Assembly: GCF_032452875.1 (NCBI RefSeq)
Contig: NC_083875.1
Span: forward strand, 80,746,178-80,810,177
Direction of reading: 5' to 3'
Length of the DNA stretch: 64,000 bases
Source of the DNA: Bos javanicus
Lineage: Eukaryota > Chordata > Mammalia > Artiodactyla > Bovidae
Part shown: positions 36,031 through 47,822 of the stretch, in pieces
Layout of the letters: every line of letters begins with the position of its first letter
Position numbering within the stretch: position 1 is the first letter of the stretch
The notes under the pieces: model-generated
The model's database searches: none
What the model was told of the DNA's origin: nothing
The model's input: only the letters and a program-made list of their open reading frames with translations
Position numbers and translations under genes: made by a program

Positions 36031-36089
36031 CAGCAAATATGGATGTACAGAGCCCGTGGGGTTTGCCCAAATAAGGTCTGGCCTTTGCC

Positions 36090-36600
36090 CTCAGCTTCTG
36101 GAGGTTTTTATTTGCTTGGAGGTCTTGGATTAAACAGGTAGTAAGGAAGTTATTTAAGTTGGGGATCTAGCCACATCTTATAGTAGGAGCTGGTTTTACA
36201 AGAAAGGCCAATAATGTGATTCATGGGTCACATGGAATCAGTCGACCTGGAGACTGATATCAACCATTTGGGCAATCAATCAAGCAATCATGTATACATA
36301 ATGGAGCCCCAATAAAGACTCTGCACACAGGGCTCAGGCACGCTTCCCTGGTTGGCTGTAATCTACATGTATTTTCACATATACCCTGACCCCATGAAGA
36401 GAGAGCATAGAAGCTCTGCTGACAACTTGCCCTGTTTCTGCTCTATAAACTTTTTCCCAGTGAGAAACTGTGAGCATAACAGCTCTCAGTGAGTTCTGTG
36501 AGTCCTCCCAGTGAATTACTGAATCTCAAAGTTGCAACTGATATCAGAAATCATAGCAGGGTTAGAAATTGTGCCCCCCTAACTCTTCACACCCACATAG
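36090..36600 (+). mobile_element. Possible ancient LTR
   Basis: LTR-like features include ccccaataaagactctgcac (poly-A signal type) near 36306 and, further on, ctctcagtgagttctgtgag and tgaattactgaatctcaaag, phrases seen in ERVL-type mammalian LTRs. No partner LTR or internal gene is present. The family is uncertain. Confidence 0.4.
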
Positions 36601-36649
36601 ACAAAAATCTCAGTAATTTTTAAAAGTATAAATCTTCCTTAGATGAGAA

Positions 36650-37170
36650 AGTTTGATAATCATTAATACAGTTTTATATGTTTAAAATATCAAGGAGCAT
36701 CTCCTCCCAATAACTAAAGCCCATAAGAGCTCAACAGGTGATTAGATACAAGATCAATGTTCAAAACTCAAGTTTTCTACATGCCAGCAATAATGAATTA
36801 GGCAATGTCATTATCATCATCACCATCATCCAACAAAAACTACGAAGTGCCTAGAAATAAATCAGAAAGAAGTAAAACCTGAATAAAAAAAGAAGGTGAA
36901 AATGTATAGTAAAATCTGTTTATGGATCTGTATAATATTTACCTAACTGGAAAGATGGAAAGACTATTATAGAGCTACCAGTTGTCTCTATATCAATCTA
37001 TGAATTACACCCAATCCCAAAGTCTCAATGAAAGCTTTTGAAAGAAATATCAGAAGCTAATTCTAAATTTTCTCTGAAAGGCAAAAAGTACAGTATTATG
37101 CAAAGTAAAACATCTTGAAGCAGAAGAAAGTGAAATAATGGTCCTACTATGTATCATATCACATTGTAAA
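36650..37170 (+). mobile_element. L1 ORF2 fragment
   Basis: ggtgattagatacaagatcaatgttcaaaa…ttttctacatgccagcaata is the diagnostic L1 ORF2 order; diverged and out of frame. Confidence 0.65.
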
Positions 37171-37329
37171 TTTTTTGTGAATAAAAGAGTCGGCTGGTAT
37201 TTCAGGTCTTTTCTTGCCTTTTGGATCTAACATTCTATAAATTCTGAAAATTAAAGCTATAAACTACTCTCTAACCTTTCTTTCTTCCTATCATTCCTGC
37301 AGAACTCAAGGGCCACATTTGTAACTGTG

Positions 37330-37870
37330 GGAGTGTTTACAAATTGGTTTCCATAATTCTTCCCATCTCTGAGTGCATGCTCCTTGGCAATTGGACTTTG
37401 CCTTTCTTCTCATCAAGACGCAGAGTCTACCTCTCTACCCTTGAAGCTGGGCCTGGTCTTGTGACTTGCTTTGTCCAATGGGACACTGGTAAATGTGATG
37501 CAGCTTGAAAAGTGCTTGCACTTTGGTGCTTTCTTCTCTTGCTGCTTTTGGAGTACAGCTGTCATAATAAGAAACCTGGGCCAACCTGCTAGATGTAAGG
37601 AACACATGTCTCAGCTGCTTCCATCACACCAGCCAATTCCAAGTCATGTGAATGAGGCCATCAGGAATATACCCTCCCGCTATCTGATCCCAAGCTAACC
37701 ACAGCCAAGAGAGCCCAGAAAAGGTCAGCAAAGAACTGCCCTGTGAGTCCACTGTCTAAATTGCCTACCAACAAAATCATGAGCAAATAAATGATAACAG
37801 CTGTTAAGTCACTAAGTTTTGGGGTGGTCTATTGTGAACAGAAGCCATGTAATAACCAGTTTCCTGCGAG
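37330..37870 (+). mobile_element. MLT1-type MaLR LTR
   Basis: Order: cctggtcttgtgacttgctt, tgatgcagcttgaaaagtgc, ttgctgcttttggagtacag, ccagccaattccaagtcatg, and an end with ataaatgataacagctgtta / agtcactaagttttggggtg. This is the typical MLT1 layout, ending in the poly-A region. Confidence 0.8.
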
Positions 37871-39029
37871 CACCCTAAATAGCAGTCCTTTTGAAAAAAA
37901 TACTATTTGTTACAGTAGATTAATTCTGGCAAAAATAAAAAAATGTCAATTGACAATGAGACAAGGGGCTTCATTTGACCATTTAAGTGATGTGTATCTG
38001 TTGTCTATTTCTAGAGCTTACTATGGTTATTTAAAAAATAATATGTAGTATGCAAGTTTGTGATTGATTCATTTACTTGCAGATAATTTGTCTTGCCAGC
38101 ATATAATCATATGTTTTCATTTAGGCACATGTCAAGAATTAAGGTATGTTTTAGTTCCTAAAAGTGCTGTAATAAATTTTGGCTTAACTTTTCTATCAGA
38201 ACTTTGCTAGAAGACAACCATACAATGAACTGAAAATTATGGGATTTAATTCTTCCACTTGTAAAACACATAAAAAACCCAGAATGATTAGTCATACATA
38301 TAAAAGTTTGTATTTTCCCACATATATCTGTGAGGCATGAACACATTTTGAGAAAGGAAAGATAAACAAAACGCTTAGTGAACAGGTATAGAGAAAGAAG
38401 AGGGTGTGGTCATTCTTTAATACAGAAAGAATGATCTTGTTACAAGACCGAAAAGCACAGGGAACAAGATTCAGAAAACAGATTTATATGTTGGCCCACA
38501 CTCCTCGTGGGCAGGAAAGTTCACTTTTTAGTTCACTGCTATATACCTTGTATCTAGAGTGTCACTTGGCACATTGTAAGCACTCAATAAACACTGATTG
38601 AATGAATGAATGAATCAGTGAATGAGTTGATGAATAAAAGTTGAGTTGAGTGAATAAAAGATCTCTTGAGACAGTTCTTGTTCTAACAAGAAGCAATGTT
38701 TTTATGATTTATTTTCATTTGTCATGTGTCCCATTGGACAAATTACTCTGCTTTTTGAAACAGAGTAATTTTACAGTTTGAATTATTTTAACCTTAGAAA
38801 AAGATCACTTCATGAGAATTTGAGGTAGACTGAGCGTAAGGGTAGGGAGGTCATAGTCCTCTGAAACATAGGTAACACTGCTAGCTATCAAAGGTGTGAA
38901 ATTACTCTTTCTTATTTCTTCTATAGGGTTCTGAATATTACTAAACAACATTTAAATTTGAAAATAAGTAATATATATTCATCGATAAAATTTGAGAAAC
39001 ATATAATTATATTGTTCTTACTAGGAGGT
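37871..39029. other. Unique intergenic DNA with an L2 tail
   Basis: No gene. An L2-like 3' end lies at 38510-38640 (gtcacttggcacattgtaag…cactcaataaacactgattg followed by GAAT repeats). Confidence 0.5.
38510..38640 (+). repeat. L2 3' end
   Basis: ttcactgctatataccttgt…cttggcacattgtaagcact-caataaacactgattgaatg and a (GAAT)n tail. Confidence 0.65.
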
Positions 39030-39208
39030 ATTGGGGGCAGGAGAAGGGGATAACAGAGGATAAGATGGCTGGATGGCATCACTGACTCGATGGACATGAG
39101 TTTGGGTAAACTCCAGGACTTGGTGATGGACAGGGAGGCCTGACGTGCTGCAATTCATGGGGTCACAAAGAGTCAGACACAACTGAGCAACTGAACTGAA
39201 CTGAACTT
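39030..39208 (+). mobile_element. BovB 3'-end fragment
   Basis: Plus-strand BovB terminal sequence (aagatggctggatggcatca … gtcacaaagagtcagacaca) ending in actgaactgaactgaac. Confidence 0.88.
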
Positions 39209-39234
39209 ACAGCGTCAGACTTTAACCACCAGAC

Positions 39235-39400
39235 ATATCCATAACTGAGCATCATTTCTGCTTTGGCCCAGCTGCTTGATTCTTTCTGGAGCTGTTAGTA
39301 ATTGCCCTCCGCTTTCCTTAGTAGTGTATCAGAACCTTCCAACCTGGGTCGGGGGGGAGTTCATCTTCCAGTGTCATTTCTTTTTGTCTTATCATACTAA
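39235..39400 (-). mobile_element. BovB 5'-region fragment
   Basis: ctttctggagctgttag…cttagtagtgtatcagaacc…cttccagtgtcatttctttt parallels the plus-strand view of the full copy at about 33490-33590, so this is BovB 5' sequence on minus. Confidence 0.55.
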
Positions 39401-40135
39401 GGAACAAGAGGAACTAAAGAGCCTCTTGATGAGGGTGAAAGAGTGTAAAAGCTGGCTTAAAACTCAACATTCAAAAAACTAAGATCATAGCATCTGATCC
39501 CATCACTTCATGGCAAATAGAAGGGAAATGGTGGAAATAGTGACAGATTTTATTTTTTTTCTTGGGCTCCAAAATCACTGCAGATGGTGAGTGCAGCCAT
39601 GAAACTAAATGACTCTTGTTCCTTGGAAGAAAAGCTATAACACACCTAGACAGCATATTAAAAAGCAGAGATGTTACTTCGCCAACAAAGGTTCATCTAG
39701 TCAAAGCTGTGGTTTTTCCAGTAGTCACTCATGGGTATGAGATGTGGACCATAAAGAATGCTGAGTGCCAAAGAATTAACGCTTTCAAACTGTGGTGTTG
39801 GAGAAGACTCTTGAGAGTCCCTTGGACTGCAGGGAAATCAGACTAATCAATCCTAAAGAAAATCAACCCTGAATATTCATTTCAAGGACTGACACTAAAG
39901 TTGAAGCTCCAATACTTTGGCCACCTGAGGCGAAGAGCTGACTCATTGGAAAAGACTCTGATCCTGGGAAAAAACTGAAGGCAAAAGGAGAAGCAGGGGC
40001 AGAGTAGTAGATAGCATTACCAACTCGATGGACATGAATTTGATCAAACTCTGGGAGATAGTGAAGGACAGGGAAGCTTGCTGCAGGCCATAGGGTTGCA
40101 AAGAATTGGACACGTCTTAGTGATTGCACAAGAAC
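39401..40135 (+). mobile_element. BovB ORF2 C-terminal fragment
   Basis: Plus strand from the E-E-L-K-S-L-L-M region to the 3' end; frameshifts and stops throughout (for example taat at 39843). Together with the two preceding pieces it forms a plus/minus/plus BovB patchwork. Confidence 0.85.
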
Positions 40136-40973
40136 AACAATAATTATATAAGAAAGAAAGTTATAATTACCTGCAATGCCACATTTTGAGAATCAGTGTG
40201 ATACAAAAAGTATGATTTCAATCTCTTGACACAAGCAGACCTAGATTGTATATACTGAGCACACACACATGCACTGGTCTCAAGCATTTTCATATTTAGG
40301 TGTCCATGTCCAGAAGCTTTATCATTCCATGCTTCTGCTTCTATTACGATGCCTCTGCCCTTCTATTTTCCCTTCTGAGATTCCTTTCCTGGGCACTTGT
40401 TCCTCTGCCCACTGCCCTCTTCTCTCTATACTTTCTTTGGGTGCATCTCTCTTAGAGTCTTAACGATGACCACTCTATAAGTCTGACTCCTGCCTCAAGC
40501 TTCAGCCCTGAAGCTGGTTTTCTGTAGTGCACTGCCAAATGGATATTCCTTATATCCCCAAACACAACTAGCCTCTGAATCTTTCTTTCCTGAGGACTGC
40601 TAGCCTGAAACCTAGTAGTCCAGCGGTTGGTCTTCTTCCCTGAATGTTCCATGTTTGACCCATCACAGTGATCTGACTTTTTTTTAACTGGACCTAGCAG
40701 TAACTGTTGTCCCTGTCTCTGGTCTTCATGCTTTAAAACCACCATGTACTCTGTTCAAGAAGGTGAACTTCTGGAACCTTCAGCTGGGAGTTTGCAGAGG
40801 TTTCCTATAATGGACACTGGGCAGGATAAAGTCAATGCCTAGAATGACTTTCAAGGCTCCTATGACCTGGTATTTGCCCTTCTTTCAAGCCCTATCCTTG
40901 TTACTTCCCACTTTACATTTTGTTGGTGACACAATCACACATATAAACATAAGCAACCATGCGCATGTGCATG
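40136..40973. other. Unassigned intergenic DNA
   Basis: No gene recognised. A 97-codon minus-strand frame (40452-40745) has no known domain. Confidence 0.4.
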
Positions 40974-40999
40974 CATACACACACACACACACACACACG
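40974..40999 (+). repeat. (AC)n microsatellite
   Basis: About eleven uninterrupted CA units. Confidence 0.95.
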
Positions 41000-41009
41000 T
41001 GTGCACGCT

Positions 41010-41250
41010 GTTGTTCAGTCCCTCCATGCCTTAGGACGTGTGGTTCCCTCTGATGGAAATGTCTTCTCCACTATTCTTGCTAATGTCCATTTCTGTCTTC
41101 AGACTTAGCTCCAAGCTTGTCTTTTTCTCCAAGCTTTCCTTAAACCCAGGCTAAGTCATCTGATCATCCTCCTCTATGCTCGCCATGTGATGTTGAAAGG
41201 ACATGGGTGTCTGTATCCCCATCTTGACTGTCAGCTTGTCCAGGGATGAA
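41010..41250 (+). repeat. Possible L2 ORF2-3' fragment
   Basis: tggttccctctgatggaaatgtcttctcc…cttcagacttagctccaagc…ctccaagctttccttaaacc follows the L2 order (ttccctctgcctggaa…tcttc…ttccctgacc). Confidence 0.5.
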
Positions 41251-44200
41251 AGTACATCATACACACAATGGTAGCTCCTCAACAGATATCTGTAACATTG
41301 AAGCAGATTCTTTTTGTTCACCCTCCACTCCCCTCACTTGTTCAGGATTACAGGCAAAGGTCTCCATCATCCTAAGAGCTTACATCAATGTTCGCTATAG
41401 AAGGATGCACCAAACAGGCATAACTACTTGACAGGTAAGAGGAGACAAGGGTTAAAATTAAAGGTTAGATGACTGGAACTTTCATAAAAGAGGTATCTGT
41501 CTAAAAGTCCTCAAATCTCACTGAAATGTTCCTTATTATGATACTTGGTAGTTGTGAGAAAATGACTCCATTCTAGCACCCGAGAACCCACAAATATCTT
41601 ATATTTAAATATAGAAATAAACAGAAAAGTTCATAGTGATAACCAGAGAATATAAAGATGTCCATAAAGTCTGGAAATAGATAATAGGACTTATTTTTTT
41701 TGGTAATAGATTGAAGATGTCCTTGATGACGTGTGTTTACACCTGTTTGCAGACTTACCCTGCTTGCTTAAGGGGAACTCGGTAAAGCTACTACAGTATA
41801 TATCAGCACCATCGAGAGAAACTGTCTTTGATCCACATTCTAAAACTGGACTTGCAGCACTACCAAATCACCCAAATATAAGTTTGACAAATGCCATGTC
41901 AAAAAAATGTAGATATATGATTTTCTTAAGGAACCGAAGCTCCCGAAATAAGGTAAGGAAACTTTCAATATGTCAGCAGCCTTTCTTGCTTCTATTGCAT
42001 GCATATTACACAGGGTTTGGAGGTAGCCCTCCAAAATATTAGCTGAAAGCTTTCTCGCAAAGCAAATCTTTCCCACATCCTTCCCTGCAGTTCCTCTTTA
42101 AGAGGTGTCAGCATGGCTGAAAGAATGAAGTGGCTGCACATTGTTTGGCAGTGCTATTATGTGCTTAACATTTCCATAACAAAAGTGCCACTCGACTTCT
42201 CCCCGATTAATGCAGCTGGAGGGCTCTTGTCGTCCTTTAATAAAACATTGTTGAAATCATTTATTTAGAGCCCCTGGTTACTAGTGGGAGAATGACCATC
42301 TTTGTGCCAAAATATAGTGTATACAGTCCACTATTTTGTAGTAGATCATTCTGTTATTTAAGAAATTGATTAAATGGATGCCTTAGAAGGTATTTATGCT
42401 AATAGCACATTACTTATGTCATTCAAATAGTCAAGGGTGAAGCTTTTCAACTGTCCAGCAGAAGCAATCTCTCCAGCAGAATACAGTAACTTCTGACTTT
42501 ACTTAACTCACAAGGCTGCTAGACCCACTGGAAGCCCAAGCCTCCTGGAACTGTTCCTGGGCCATGGGCATTGTAACAAGATGCTTCCCAACAACCTTGC
42601 TTTGGGGAGCTGGGAGAGACCAGGTCAACTGACCCTGTTTCCGAAGGTCCTTGGTGTAAGATGTCAGAAACCAAATCATGCGTGTTTTCTTTTTTATGGG
42701 ATCAAAAAGGGTCACATGAGGAAGTTGGAGAACTTCCACTGTTGAAACCTGTGAGCTAATCACGCAAAGGCAAAGTTGAAAGTGGGAAGATTTTCAGTGC
42801 TGAGTCTGCAATCTTGGAAAGTTCTCAGGGTACACTCCTCTCTTTTCATTTTATACAACACAGCATTGCTGGGAGGAATCGGGGTGCTGGAGTGGTGAGG
42901 AAGGAACCTCCCACTCTACATGGTTTCTCATGACTCTTCAATCCAGAGAGACTGCTGGTTATGAGTTGTCTTCACCCTTGTGGACTCCCCTGGGAGAGCT
43001 GCAGTGCACCCCAGACGTGTCAGAGCATGGTGGTCCCTGAAGCGTGTGGTTTCCTTCGTTATGGACATTCGTCAGGACCCTGCCCACGCTAAGGGATATC
43101 CTGCTACTTAGTGCAAGAATTTAGTTCCCTGTGGCCATTTCCCACTTGACACACGTGTATTGCCCGCGTACATTGCTAGATATTGTTGAAAATAAACAGA
43201 GACCTTATGTTATGTCCATTGTGGTCATACACAAAAGCGTTGCCGTGTGCTTGGGTGAGCAGTGAAGCCTGAACCTCCTTCCATTTACTGTATGGTCACT
43301 GTCAGCTCAATGAACTGCCCCCTTGTTCTCCACCATTGTCCCACACTCCCTTAAACATTTGTCACTGAAGTGCCTCCAAAGACAAATCAACTGTCACGGA
43401 GAATGCAAACCTGCTAACAGGGAAATGGGAGCGGCCGGGAGGACACAGATTTTCCATGAACTCCAAAAAGCAGTTGCTCTCACCCTGGAAGACTTCTGTT
43501 AGAAGTCGGGTGCTTTTTAACACTACCCTGGAAAAGCCAAGGCTCCCTTGCCTTCAGTAATGGTACTTCCAGGCATTCTCCATGAGACATTTGGCCTTCT
43601 CAAATGTCCAAAATTCCAAAGGCTCCCCTGAGAGCGTGAGATATTACAGATGTCAACATCTGTAAAAATCTTTTCTGCCCAGGAGCAGATGGCAACCTAT
43701 AATCCAGGAACCTAACATCTCAGCAACCTGTTCTGGAATTCACTAGGTCTGCAGAGGGCTGAGGGGGGCTCCTAGGCTCCAGAGTAGAACTGTTTAAATT
43801 AAAATGGACCACCGATCAATGTTCACTTTCTCCAAAGAAGAAAGCAAAAAGCCTCGAGTCCTCGCGCTCCCCAAGAGTGAGTTGTGTTGATTTACTCCAG
43901 GCAGATGCTTTTGACAGGACCCTGTAAAATCAAGTCGTGAGTTTATTGTAGCAGTTAATTATCAGGCCTTTTCTAGTGCTAATGCCTTTTACTTCGTACT
44001 GGGGAAAACTGGGCCTTTTACTGGGACAAAGACTTAACTTTTAGTCAAGAATGTGTTAAAATAACAGGAGGAGATGATTTAAATATATTTAAGGACAAAT
44101 GCAGAAGCATTTGCTAACTCTTGGTTTTGTAAAGAAAGCTGATTTCATTTACAAGTCTCTTGGAATACTCTTTGTTCACTTACCAAAGAAACAACGCTTT

Positions 44201-45454
44201 CAGCTTTATTTTAACAATATGTTTACTCAACCATTCAGGTGACCCGGTTCTAGCCACACACCACTCTCCTGGGCTGACTGACACCACAACTATCTCAGGC
44301 TTTCTAATGCCATACATATATGAATCTTGGTTTTAGATGAACTAAGAAATGCCTCGAAGCCGAGCGAGTTAGAGGCAAAAGAAACTTCCAATGTAGGGGT
44401 GGGAGTGAGTGGGAGGAAGTTGGAAGGGGGCATAGCTTTGTTAATTACTTCAGGCAGCAGAGAAATCTGGTTATGTTTTCTCAGCACATGTTAATATCAT
44501 ATAAAGAGACACGAGATCTTGCTAATCTGTCGACCCCTCAGACAAAGTTTATTTGTGGTGACTTTTAAACTCCTGACTTGCCTTCCAATCACCGAGTTTA
44601 AAATGAAAAGCTTTAAATAAACACCAGGAATAGAAGATAAATAAACTTTTTTTCCCCCTTGCAAGTGCCTAGCTTGGCGAGGTTCAGACTCAAATCCCCA
44701 GAGGACAGAGCGCTCTCTTTTGTGTTAATGTTTAAAAGATTTTCCAATGCCGGAGTTTATTCCTACTGCAAACATTTCTATTTACAAGGTCAAGTGTATC
44801 AGCACTCGACACAGCTTAAGAGTGTAATTATTTATCTAAGGGCGTTTGAGTGTAGATCAGTAGCTCTGGCAGGAACCCAGCCTTCAGCCCACTGCTAAAC
44901 AACTCCTCACAACAATATTACAAGTTCTGGTAATTGTTCCTCTCCCCAGTGTGTTTACTTTTGCCCGCCTGAATGTTTTGTAACAAAATTTTGTACTTTT
45001 TCACCCAAAGTGTGAAAATGACTTTGAAGTTGAATCTCCCAGGTTTCCTAAGACCTATTGGTAACAGATGTTATTGGCATGTTTGATTGTAGGAGGACAA
45101 GGACTTCTAGTAGCCAGAGAGGAGACTCCAGAGGGTGGGGGTGAAGAGGGGGGGTCCCAGTGGAAAGGAAGGAGGGTAAAGAGATGTGTGGGTTAGCCCC
45201 AAACTATGCCAAGCCTCTCCACAAATGTAAATACCAATGGAGACCAGTCAAATTATATCTTTTTAGCTGCCTCATTTACAGATGTTTAATTGTTCATTAA
45301 ATTGAAGGCAGAAATAATAGCCCTCATTTCTAGTCTTGTACTGTATTTTAATTTCAGTTGATGGTTGATAGATTCCCAGTGGCCCCTCCACCCTGCTTCT
45401 CACCCATTATTGGGTTAACCACAATGTGACTCTGGAAAGTAACTACACCATATT
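41251..45454. other. Repeat-poor DNA downstream of GAS1 with candidate regulatory blocks
   Basis: More than 4 kb almost without recognisable repeats, unlike the rest of the window. Three blocks retain CpG and carry clustered factor-type cores: 42040-42290 (ccccgattaatgcagctgg), 43800-44060 (gaccaccgatcaa, cagttaattatcagg) and 44330-45010 (cgaagccgagcgagtt, gtgtttactttt, gtaattattt). No open frame looks coding. Position and composition suggest enhancers of the neighbouring developmental gene, but this is inference. Confidence 0.5.
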
Positions 45455-45469
45455 CATTATTTAAAACTC

Positions 45470-45492
45470 TTTACTGATGTACAGATTTTAAT
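45470..45492 (-). terminator. GAS1: Variant poly-A signals of GAS1
   Basis: On the mRNA strand ATTAAA (45492-45487) is followed by AGTAAA (45475-45470) and a GU-containing stretch (tggtgtag near 45447). A U-rich upstream stretch (45535-45508) precedes them. No canonical AATAAA was noticed in the 3' UTR. Confidence 0.5.
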
Positions 45493-46050
45493 AAAATCAA
45501 ATAACCAAAAAATAAAAAATAAAAATACACAAAGCCACAGTTACTTAAAACATAGGATTTTTTTTTAAGTCTATAAAAATACAATGTTTAAGGCAGTTTG
45601 GAAATGCATTTATACATTTCTACAATGTTCATAAATTCTCTTGAAAATAAGAATGTTAACTTCAAATCTATAAAATACACTGTACATTTTTAAACTGTTC
45701 TAGATAGAGCAAACTTCACAATTGATGGTGGTTCTGGATCCCTGGTGACAAATGGATTCTTTACATTTCAGGCAAGAAAGGTGTACCATGGATGTGGATT
45801 TAAATTTTTTAATTTCTTTTTAAAAAATAAATTATTTCTGAAGCATACAATTTATAAAAATTCTATATACAAAATACAGCAACTGGTAACAAATCCCAGT
45901 TTTAATACATTTTATATACGAAGTACCAGGGGTGAGCGCCCTGATAAAAGCAGAGGCAATATATGTTCTCTGCATATTTGTACATACAATTTCTTGGTGT
46001 AAAGAACAAAAATGACAACAAAACAAACATCATAAAGAGGCTTTCATAAA

Positions 46051-46058
46051 TGGCAGTG
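46051..46058 (-). promoter_or_regulatory. GAS1: miR-34-family 8-mer target site in GAS1 3' UTR
   Basis: The mRNA strand reads CACTGCCA, a perfect 8-mer to the miR-34a/449 seed (GGCAGUG plus A opposite position 1). It lies about 720 nt after the stop codon. GAS1 repression by miR-34a has been reported in human cells. Confidence 0.6.
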
Positions 46059-46778
46059 CAGAGCTCTTTTAAATAAAAACTTGCATTGTTCAACACCACT
46101 AGCAACTCTCTAGATAGCATTTTTGGATCCTTAATCCTAAGCAATGTGCTAAGAGATTTGAGTGGTGGCAATGAAATTAAAGTCAAGGGCTCAAAACTAT
46201 CCAAACTCAGGAAAATTAACCCTTCTCATGCCCTCACCTCCCCCGCCTCCCCCCCCCCCTTACAAAACCAATTCTGGGCGCGGAAACCAAGAGTAAACGA
46301 GAATCAATTACGATTGCAATGTCCTCACTGGCCACAATAAAAGTCGATACCGGCACCCCCCCCCCCAGAAGAAATACTAATAAACAGTCCCTATGCAAAT
46401 ATAAATCCTTCTTCAAAACTCCCGCTCCAAACCCAGTCCCTTGAAACTCTTAAGGCCCCACTGGTCATCATCCTCTCTTCGGAGTCCAGGACTACGGTTC
46501 TGTCCCCCTGCCAGGCCAGTTTCATCCCAGGGGTCTGGAGCTAGGCCGGCTTCTGCGGGGAGTTTCTGGAGCCTGGAATGGGGGCAGGGAAAGATGTCCA
46601 AAAAATCCTGCTCCGGAGAGGAGGCAAGGATCCTGCGACAAGTCGAGGGCGGGAGATCAGCTAGGCAGAAACCACCTAGAAAACGTTTTGGAAAAAAATC
46701 CCCGACCACCCCTCTGTCCCCGAGCCACAGGTGCCCCGTCGCCGACCCTCCCGTGGCCGACGGCGGGGGGCGCGAAGG

Positions 46779-47822
46779 CTAAAAGAGCAGCGGGAGCAGC
46801 AAGATGGAGGCGAACAGGGTCCAGGCGCTTCGGGGTGCCGAGCGGCAGCCGGCGCCGCTGCTCCTGCGCCCGGGCCCGTAGGGCAAGTCCCCGCGGCCGC
46901 CTGCCGCAGCAGCGCCGCCGCCCGGGCGCGGCGGGTGCGGGACCCCGTCATCGTCGTCCAACGGCTGCTCGCCGCCCGTGCCCCCGGTGCGCTGCTCGTC
47001 GTCGTACTCCTCGTCGTAGTAGTCGTCCAGGCCCCCGTCCGAGCCGCTGCTGCCCGGGCCATTGCCCAGTTCGGCGCCGAAGCACAGGCGGGCCATGTTT
47101 TCCTTGACCGACTCGCAGATGGGCCGTTCCAGGCCGTCGCACACGCAGTCGTTGAGCAGTGCCGCCTTGGGCATGGCCAGCATGTCCTCGATGACCGTGC
47201 GGCACTCGTCGGTGCAGCGCAGCCCGTTGAAGAGCTTGCCGCAGTAGGTCAGGTAGCGGCTGAGCGCCAGGTTGCAGCGGCTGTCGCGGTCACAGCGCCT
47301 CCGGGCCTCGGTGCAGCCCAAAACCCCGCCCGCGCCCGCGCCGGGGCCGCCTGCGCCGCCGCCGCTCGTCCGGGGCAGGCACGGCTCAATGGCGCGCTTG
47401 GTGGACTTGCAGTTCTCGTCCTGCGCACAGTCACAGTCCTCCAAGGCGGGCCCGCGACGCGTGTGGTTGAGCTGAATGAGGGCCGAGATGCAGTGGCTGG
47501 GGCAGCGCCAGCGCGAAGAGAAGGAGGCCGCCGAGGCCGGGAAGGCTGCAGCTGCGGCGGCGGCCCCCGGCACGTCGCTCCCGCCGCGCTGCGCCAGCAC
47601 CGGCGCGCACGCCTCGGCGTACTGGTTGTAGGCGTAGCTGCACTCCGGCTCTCCCTGGCACTGCAGCAGCGCCTGCCAGCAGATGAGGCGGCGGCCGTGC
47701 GCCAGCCCCGAGCCCCGCGGCGCCGAGCCCAGCAGCTGCAGCAGCGCCATCAGACACAGCCAGGCGCCCGGCACGGTTCCCCTGCGGGCCCCGCCGCCGC
47801 CGCCCAGCAGCCCTGTGACCAT
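46779..47822 (-). CDS. GAS1: Growth arrest-specific protein 1, GPI-anchored Hedgehog co-receptor
   Basis: Intronless 347-codon gene, close to the length of mammalian GAS1. GAS1 is a cell-surface protein that binds Hedgehog ligands and acts with PTCH1, CDON and BOC; it can also modulate RET/GDNF signalling and arrest the cell cycle. Visible features: an N-terminal signal region (about residues 18-40, hydrophobic around A-W-L-C-L-M-A-L-L); two GDNF-receptor-like domains, each with ten cysteines (C48, 55, 61, 72, 107, 111, 130, 132, 138, 148 and C170, 177, 183, 194, 203, 207, 226, 228, 236, 247); an N-glycosylation sequon at N119-H-T; a poly-Ala run at 87-93; an acidic, tyrosine-containing stretch at about 265-277; a Gly-rich linker; and a hydrophobic C-terminus (333-347) preceded by small residues (S321-S322-G323), fitting GPI anchoring. 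The start codon has G at -3 and G at +4 (strong context). It lies alone in a CpG island. Confidence 0.98.
   Translation of the reverse strand: MVTGLLGGGGGARRGTVPGAWLCLMALLQLLGSAPRGSGLAHGRRLICWQALLQCQGEPECSYAYNQYAEACAPVLAQRGGSDVPGAAAAAAAFPASAASFSSRWRCPSHCISALIQLNHTRRGPALEDCDCAQDENCKSTKRAIEPCLPRTSGGGAGGPGAGAGGVLGCTEARRRCDRDSRCNLALSRYLTYCGKLFNGLRCTDECRTVIEDMLAMPKAALLNDCVCDGLERPICESVKENMARLCFGAELGNGPGSSGSDGGLDDYYDEEYDDEQRTGGTGGEQPLDDDDGVPHPPRPGGGAAAAGGRGDLPYGPGRRSSGAGCRSAPRSAWTLFASILLLPLLF

Larger units (their letters stand above)
45455..46778 (-). other. GAS1: GAS1 3' UTR (predicted)
   Basis: Runs from the GAS1 stop codon to a predicted cleavage zone near 45455-45470. It is AU-rich on the mRNA strand, contains C-rich runs on plus (46244-46259, 46356-46367), and holds a miR-34-type 8-mer. 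Poly-A signals are only variants: ATTAAA (45492-45487) and AGTAAA (45475-45470). The exact 3' end is inferred. Confidence 0.6.
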
